A stretch of DNA of 10,611 nucleotides from Alphaproteobacteria bacterium (GTDB lineage: Bacteria; Pseudomonadota; Alphaproteobacteria; CACIAM-22H2), in assembly GCA_016869415.1 (NCBI GenBank), contig VGEI01000090.1:1-10611 (forward strand), read 5' to 3'. This document shows positions 8,437 to 10,611 of the stretch, in pieces. The first letter of the stretch is position 1. Each line of letters begins with the position of its first letter. The notes beneath the pieces are model-generated. The model did not search any database and was not told where the DNA came from. It saw only the letters and a program-made list of their open reading frames with translations. The position numbers and the translations under genes are program-made.

Positions 8437-9456
8437 TCAGTTCTTCGCCTGGTCGACGAGCTTGTTCTTGGCGATCCAGGGCATCATGGCGCGCAGCTTG
8501 GCGCCGATCTTCTCGATGTCCTTCTCGGCACCCAGGCGGCGCATCGCCTTGAAGCTCGGCTGGCCGGCGGCGTTCTCGAGCATCCACTCGCGGGCGAACT
8601 TGCCGGTCTGGATCTCGTTGAGCACGCGCTTCATCTCGGCGCGCGTCTGATCGTTGACGATGCGCACACCGCGCGTGTAGTCGCCGTACTCGGCAGTGTT
8701 GGAGATCGAGTAGCGCATGTTGGCGAGGCCGCCCTCGTAGATCAGGTCGACGATCAGCTTCACCTCATGCAGGCACTCGAAATAGGCCATCTCCGGCGCG
8801 TAGCCCGCCTCGACCAGCGTGTCGTAGCCGGCATTGATCAGCTCGCAGAGGCCGCCGCAGAGCACGGCCTGCTCGCCAAACAGGTCGGTCTCGCACTCCT
8901 CCTTGAAGGTAGTTTCTATAACTCCCGACCTTCCGCCGCCGATCGCCGAGGCATAGGACAGCGCGATTTCCAGCGCGTTGCCCGACGGGTTCTGCTGCAC
9001 CGCCACGAGGCAGGGCACGCCGCCGCCCTTCTGGTACTCCGAGCGCACGGTATGGCCGGGGCCCTTGGGCGCAATCATGAAGACGTCGAGGTCGGGGCGC
9101 GGCTCGATGAGGTTGAAGTGGATATTGAGGCCGTGGGCGAAGGCGATGGCCGCCCCCTTCTTCATGTTGTCCTTGAGCTCGCTCTTCCACATCTGGGCCT
9201 GCAGCTCGTCGGGCGTACAGACCATCATGACGTCGGCCCATTTGGCGGCCTCGGCCGGCGTCTGCACCTTGAACTGGTAGCCTTCGGCCTTCTTGGCCGA
9301 GGGCGAGTTGGGGCGCAGGGCGATGACGATGTCCTTCACGCCGCTGTCGCGCATGTTGAGCGCATGGGCATGGCCCTGGCTGCCGAAGCCGATCACGGCA
9401 ACCTTCTTGCCCTTGATCAGGTTCACGTCGGCATCACGATCGTAATAAACGCGCAT
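8437..9456 (-). CDS. ilvC: Ketol-acid reductoisomerase (NADP+), class I
   Basis: IlvC isomerises and reduces 2-acetolactate and 2-aceto-2-hydroxybutyrate with NADPH and Mg2+, the second common step of valine, leucine and isoleucine synthesis. At 339 residues it is the short class I form. The Rossmann domain has GFGSQGHAHALN (23-34), and the LRPNSPS loop (47-53) fits NADPH use. Active-site elements are FAHG with H108, KGPGH from K131, D191 and E195 (metal ligands in ETDLFGEQ), and FECLHE (226-231). GAAGGAAAG precedes the ATG by 5 bases. Codons 175-183 are unlike the rest of the gene (GGA AGG TCG GGA GTT ATA GAA ACT ACC) and lie in an inverted repeat. A strong terminator follows. Confidence 0.98.
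   Translation of the reverse strand: MRVYYDRDADVNLIKGKKVAVIGFGSQGHAHALNMRDSGVKDIVIALRPNSPSAKKAEGYQFKVQTPAEAAKWADVMMVCTPDELQAQMWKSELKDNMKKGAAIAFAHGLNIHFNLIEPRPDLDVFMIAPKGPGHTVRSEYQKGGGVPCLVAVQQNPSGNALEIALSYASAIGGGRSGVIETTFKEECETDLFGEQAVLCGGLCELINAGYDTLVEAGYAPEMAYFECLHEVKLIVDLIYEGGLANMRYSISNTAEYGDYTRGVRIVNDQTRAEMKRVLNEIQTGKFAREWMLENAAGQPSFKAMRRLGAEKDIEKIGAKLRAMMPWIAKNKLVDQAKN
8905..8933. repeat. Imperfect inverted repeat inside ilvC
   Basis: GAAGGT (8905-8910) pairs with ACCTTC (8928-8933), and nested inside, AGTT (8911-8914) pairs with AACT (8920-8923) around TCTAT. Together this is a 10-pair stem with four unpaired bases (8924-8927) on one side. It coincides with the run of atypical codons 175-183 of ilvC. 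Function unknown. Confidence 0.6.
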
Positions 9457-9478
9457 GGTTCTTTCCTTCAGAATTCGA

Positions 9479-9546
9479 CCCCCTCACCCCACCCCGCTTC
9501 CCCATCGGGGGAGAGGGAGGAACCCGCTTGCGGGAGGGTGCTGGGG
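9479..9546. repeat. GC-rich palindromic intergenic repeat upstream of ilvC
   Basis: The plus strand begins CCCCTCACCCCACCCC and continues through nested palindromes: CCCTC (9481-9485) with GAGGG (9513-9517), CCCC-ATC-GGGG (9500-9510), and CCCGC-TT-GCGGG (9523-9534). From memory, this resembles the small dispersed palindromes of the CCCTCACCC...GGGGAGAGGG type found in many copies between genes in alphaproteobacterial genomes. Only one copy is in this window. If the candidate promoter at 9564-9592 is real, the element lies in the ilvC 5' leader. Confidence 0.6.
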
Positions 9547-9563
9547 ATCATGAAAATCGCCCG

Positions 9564-9592
9564 GTTTTAGTGCCCTTGGAGCCCAGGCGCAA
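9564..9592 (-). promoter_or_regulatory. Candidate ilvC promoter
   Basis: On the minus strand, TTGCGC (9592 to 9587) and TAAAAC (9569 to 9564) are 17 bases apart. They lie in the 155-bp gap between the hydrolase stop and ilvC. Initiation near 9557 would place the palindromic repeat in a leader of about 100 nt. The match is weak, and no clear terminator for the hydrolase gene is visible in this gap. Confidence 0.22.
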
Positions 9593-9611
9593 TGGCGATC
9601 ACCCGAACTCC

Positions 9612-10523
9612 TTAACCCTTGAACATCCAGTCGACGATGGCGCCGACAGCCTGCTCCTCAATGCCGAGAAAACCGTGCGGCGCCGCCGGCTCGCAGGGCG
9701 GCGAGCGCGGCGGTGAGCCGCCATCGAGCAGCAGTATCTCCTTGCGCGGGGCCTTTGACAGCTTGCCAAGCAGGCTTCCGGCGTCCAGCGCCGGCGATAA
9801 CTCGCAGCCGTCGGCGCGGTGATAGACCACCAGCGCGGGTACGCGGACTGCCGGTAGCTCGGCATCAAGCACCGTGTCGCGCATGGTGCCGCCGCCGGGC
9901 CGCGTCACCGAAGAGGTCAGCACGATACCGTCAGGACCACCCCTCTCGGCAAGCCGCGCCGCAACAGCGGCGGCGGAGATCGAGCCCCGGCTGGTGCCGA
10001 CCAGCCACACCGAAACGTCGGGCGCGCGGCGGCGTACTTCGCCGATCAGCGCGGCAATGTCGGTCGCGTGCGCCGCGCCGAGGCGGAAGCCGTTGATCAG
10101 GCCCTGGGACTGATCCGACGGCGCGTCGACCACGGCGACGAACAGACCGGCCTTGCGGAACAGCTCGCGCGTGCGTGCGAGGAAATTGGATGTCTCCTGC
10201 GTCTGCCAGCCCGGGGCCGGACGGTCGGGGATGGTCATCTTCCCCGGCCCGCCGACGAACAGGATCGCGGCACCGCGCGGCGACTGGTCGGGCGCGAAGG
10301 CGGCGGCACGCAAGCTGACGCCGGGCCGCGGCGACAACTCAATCACCGTGCCAAAGGCGTTCGGTGACGGGCGCTGGCCGCCCGGGAGCGGCGCCGGCGC
10401 CGGGCGCTGCTGCGCGACTGCATCAGGTACAACAGCGAGCGCCAGCAGCAGTGCCGCCAGCCCAATCGCGCGGCACGCGCTCGCAGCTATTGGTTCCCGC
10501 GCGCTATGGCGATCTACCGGCAC
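9612..10523 (-). CDS. Exported alpha/beta-hydrolase-fold protein
   Basis: This 303-residue protein has a long basic N-terminus and a hydrophobic signal segment (about 18-37, cleavage likely near AVA-QQ), then a Pro-rich linker (41-54). The hydrolase core shows FVGGPG (89-94), a possible oxyanion-hole strand end. GTSRGS (176-181) is the nucleophile elbow with Ser178. YHRADGCELSP (234-244) has candidate acid D238, and PHGFLGIE (282-289) has catalytic-type H283. C240 and C277 could form a disulfide. Substrate is unknown; esterase-like activity is an inference from the triad. The start is GTG at 10523, with GGGGGAG 7 bases upstream inside the end of the preceding gene. The C-terminus resembles that of the preceding truncated gene. 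Confidence 0.8.
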   Translation of the reverse strand: MPVDRHSAREPIAASACRAIGLAALLLALAVVPDAVAQQRPAPAPLPGGQRPSPNAFGTVIELSPRPGVSLRAAAFAPDQSPRGAAILFVGGPGKMTIPDRPAPGWQTQETSNFLARTRELFRKAGLFVAVVDAPSDQSQGLINGFRLGAAHATDIAALIGEVRRRAPDVSVWLVGTSRGSISAAAVAARLAERGGPDGIVLTSSVTRPGGGTMRDTVLDAELPAVRVPALVVYHRADGCELSPALDAGSLLGKLSKAPRKEILLLDGGSPPRSPPCEPAAPHGFLGIEEQAVGAIVDWMFKG

Positions 10524-10526
10524 GGC

Positions 10527-10611
10527 CTAGCTCCCCCTCCTGTCAGGCTTTGGCGTCGCCCCCATCCAATCAGCGATGGCGTCGACGACCTGGCGCTCAA
10601 TGTCGAGGAAG
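10527..10611 (-). CDS. C-terminal end of a second alpha/beta-hydrolase paralogue (partial)
   Basis: Only the last 27 codons are in the window: FLDIERQVVDAIADWM, then GATPKPDRRGS and a TAG stop. The first 16 residues match FLGIEEQAVGAIVDWM at the end of the next gene at 11 of 16 positions, so this is very probably a tandem paralogue. The stop is 3 bases before the GTG of the next gene, whose ribosome site lies in these last codons, indicating one operon with likely translational coupling. The 5' part is cut off by the window edge. Confidence 0.75.
   Translation of the reverse strand, partial: FLDIERQVVDAIADWMGATPKPDRRGS

Noticed and set aside
8348..8587. N-terminal extension of the HExxH protein frame
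   Set aside because: It runs through the ilvC terminator and the ilvC 3' end. The signal peptide starts at 8347.
9468..9551. 27-codon ORF upstream of ilvC as a leader peptide
   Set aside because: It is formed by the palindromic repeat, has no ribosome site, and has only scattered Leu, Ile and Val codons, so there is no attenuation-type run.

Overview
The window reads as chromosomal DNA of a GC-rich alphaproteobacterium. The grounds are the strong G/C bias at third codon positions, the gene order leuA-mreB-mreC-mreD-mrdA, a Bug/TctC-type binding protein, and an intergenic palindromic repeat of a kind common in that class. A Rhodospirillales-like lineage is my guess; no rRNA or other decisive marker is present. 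All genes lie on the minus strand, so transcription runs from high to low coordinates.

Right end (10611 to 9612): the last codons of a truncated gene, then a complete exported alpha/beta-hydrolase starting 3 bp after it. The two C-termini are alike, so this is a tandem duplication. Next (9592 to 8378): a candidate promoter, a palindromic GC-rich repeat, ilvC (ketol-acid reductoisomerase) and a clear intrinsic terminator. Middle (8347 to 6741): a small exported protein with an HELTHH zinc-metalloprotease-like motif, then an orphan tripartite-tricarboxylate-type periplasmic binding protein.

From 6740 to 6425 is a 316-base gap holding the leuA control region. It contains a candidate promoter, an 11-codon leader ORF with Ile-Ile-Val-Ile-Val in a row, and RNA complementarities that involve the leuA ribosome binding site. 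leuA (2-isopropylmalate synthase) follows. After a 150-bp gap come mreB, mreC, mreD and mrdA (PBP2), the rod-shape/elongasome set. The window ends with a tRNA-Lys(CUU) with its own likely promoter and a strong intrinsic terminator.

Two functional themes are interleaved. IlvC (valine/isoleucine/leucine pathway) and LeuA (leucine branch) are branched-chain amino acid biosynthesis. MreBCD and PBP2 build and orient the lateral cell wall. The exported proteins between them have no clear link to either theme. I found no mobile element, CRISPR array, defence system or obviously new multigene system. The most interesting signals are regulatory: the leuA leader, and a short anomalous-codon palindrome inside ilvC.
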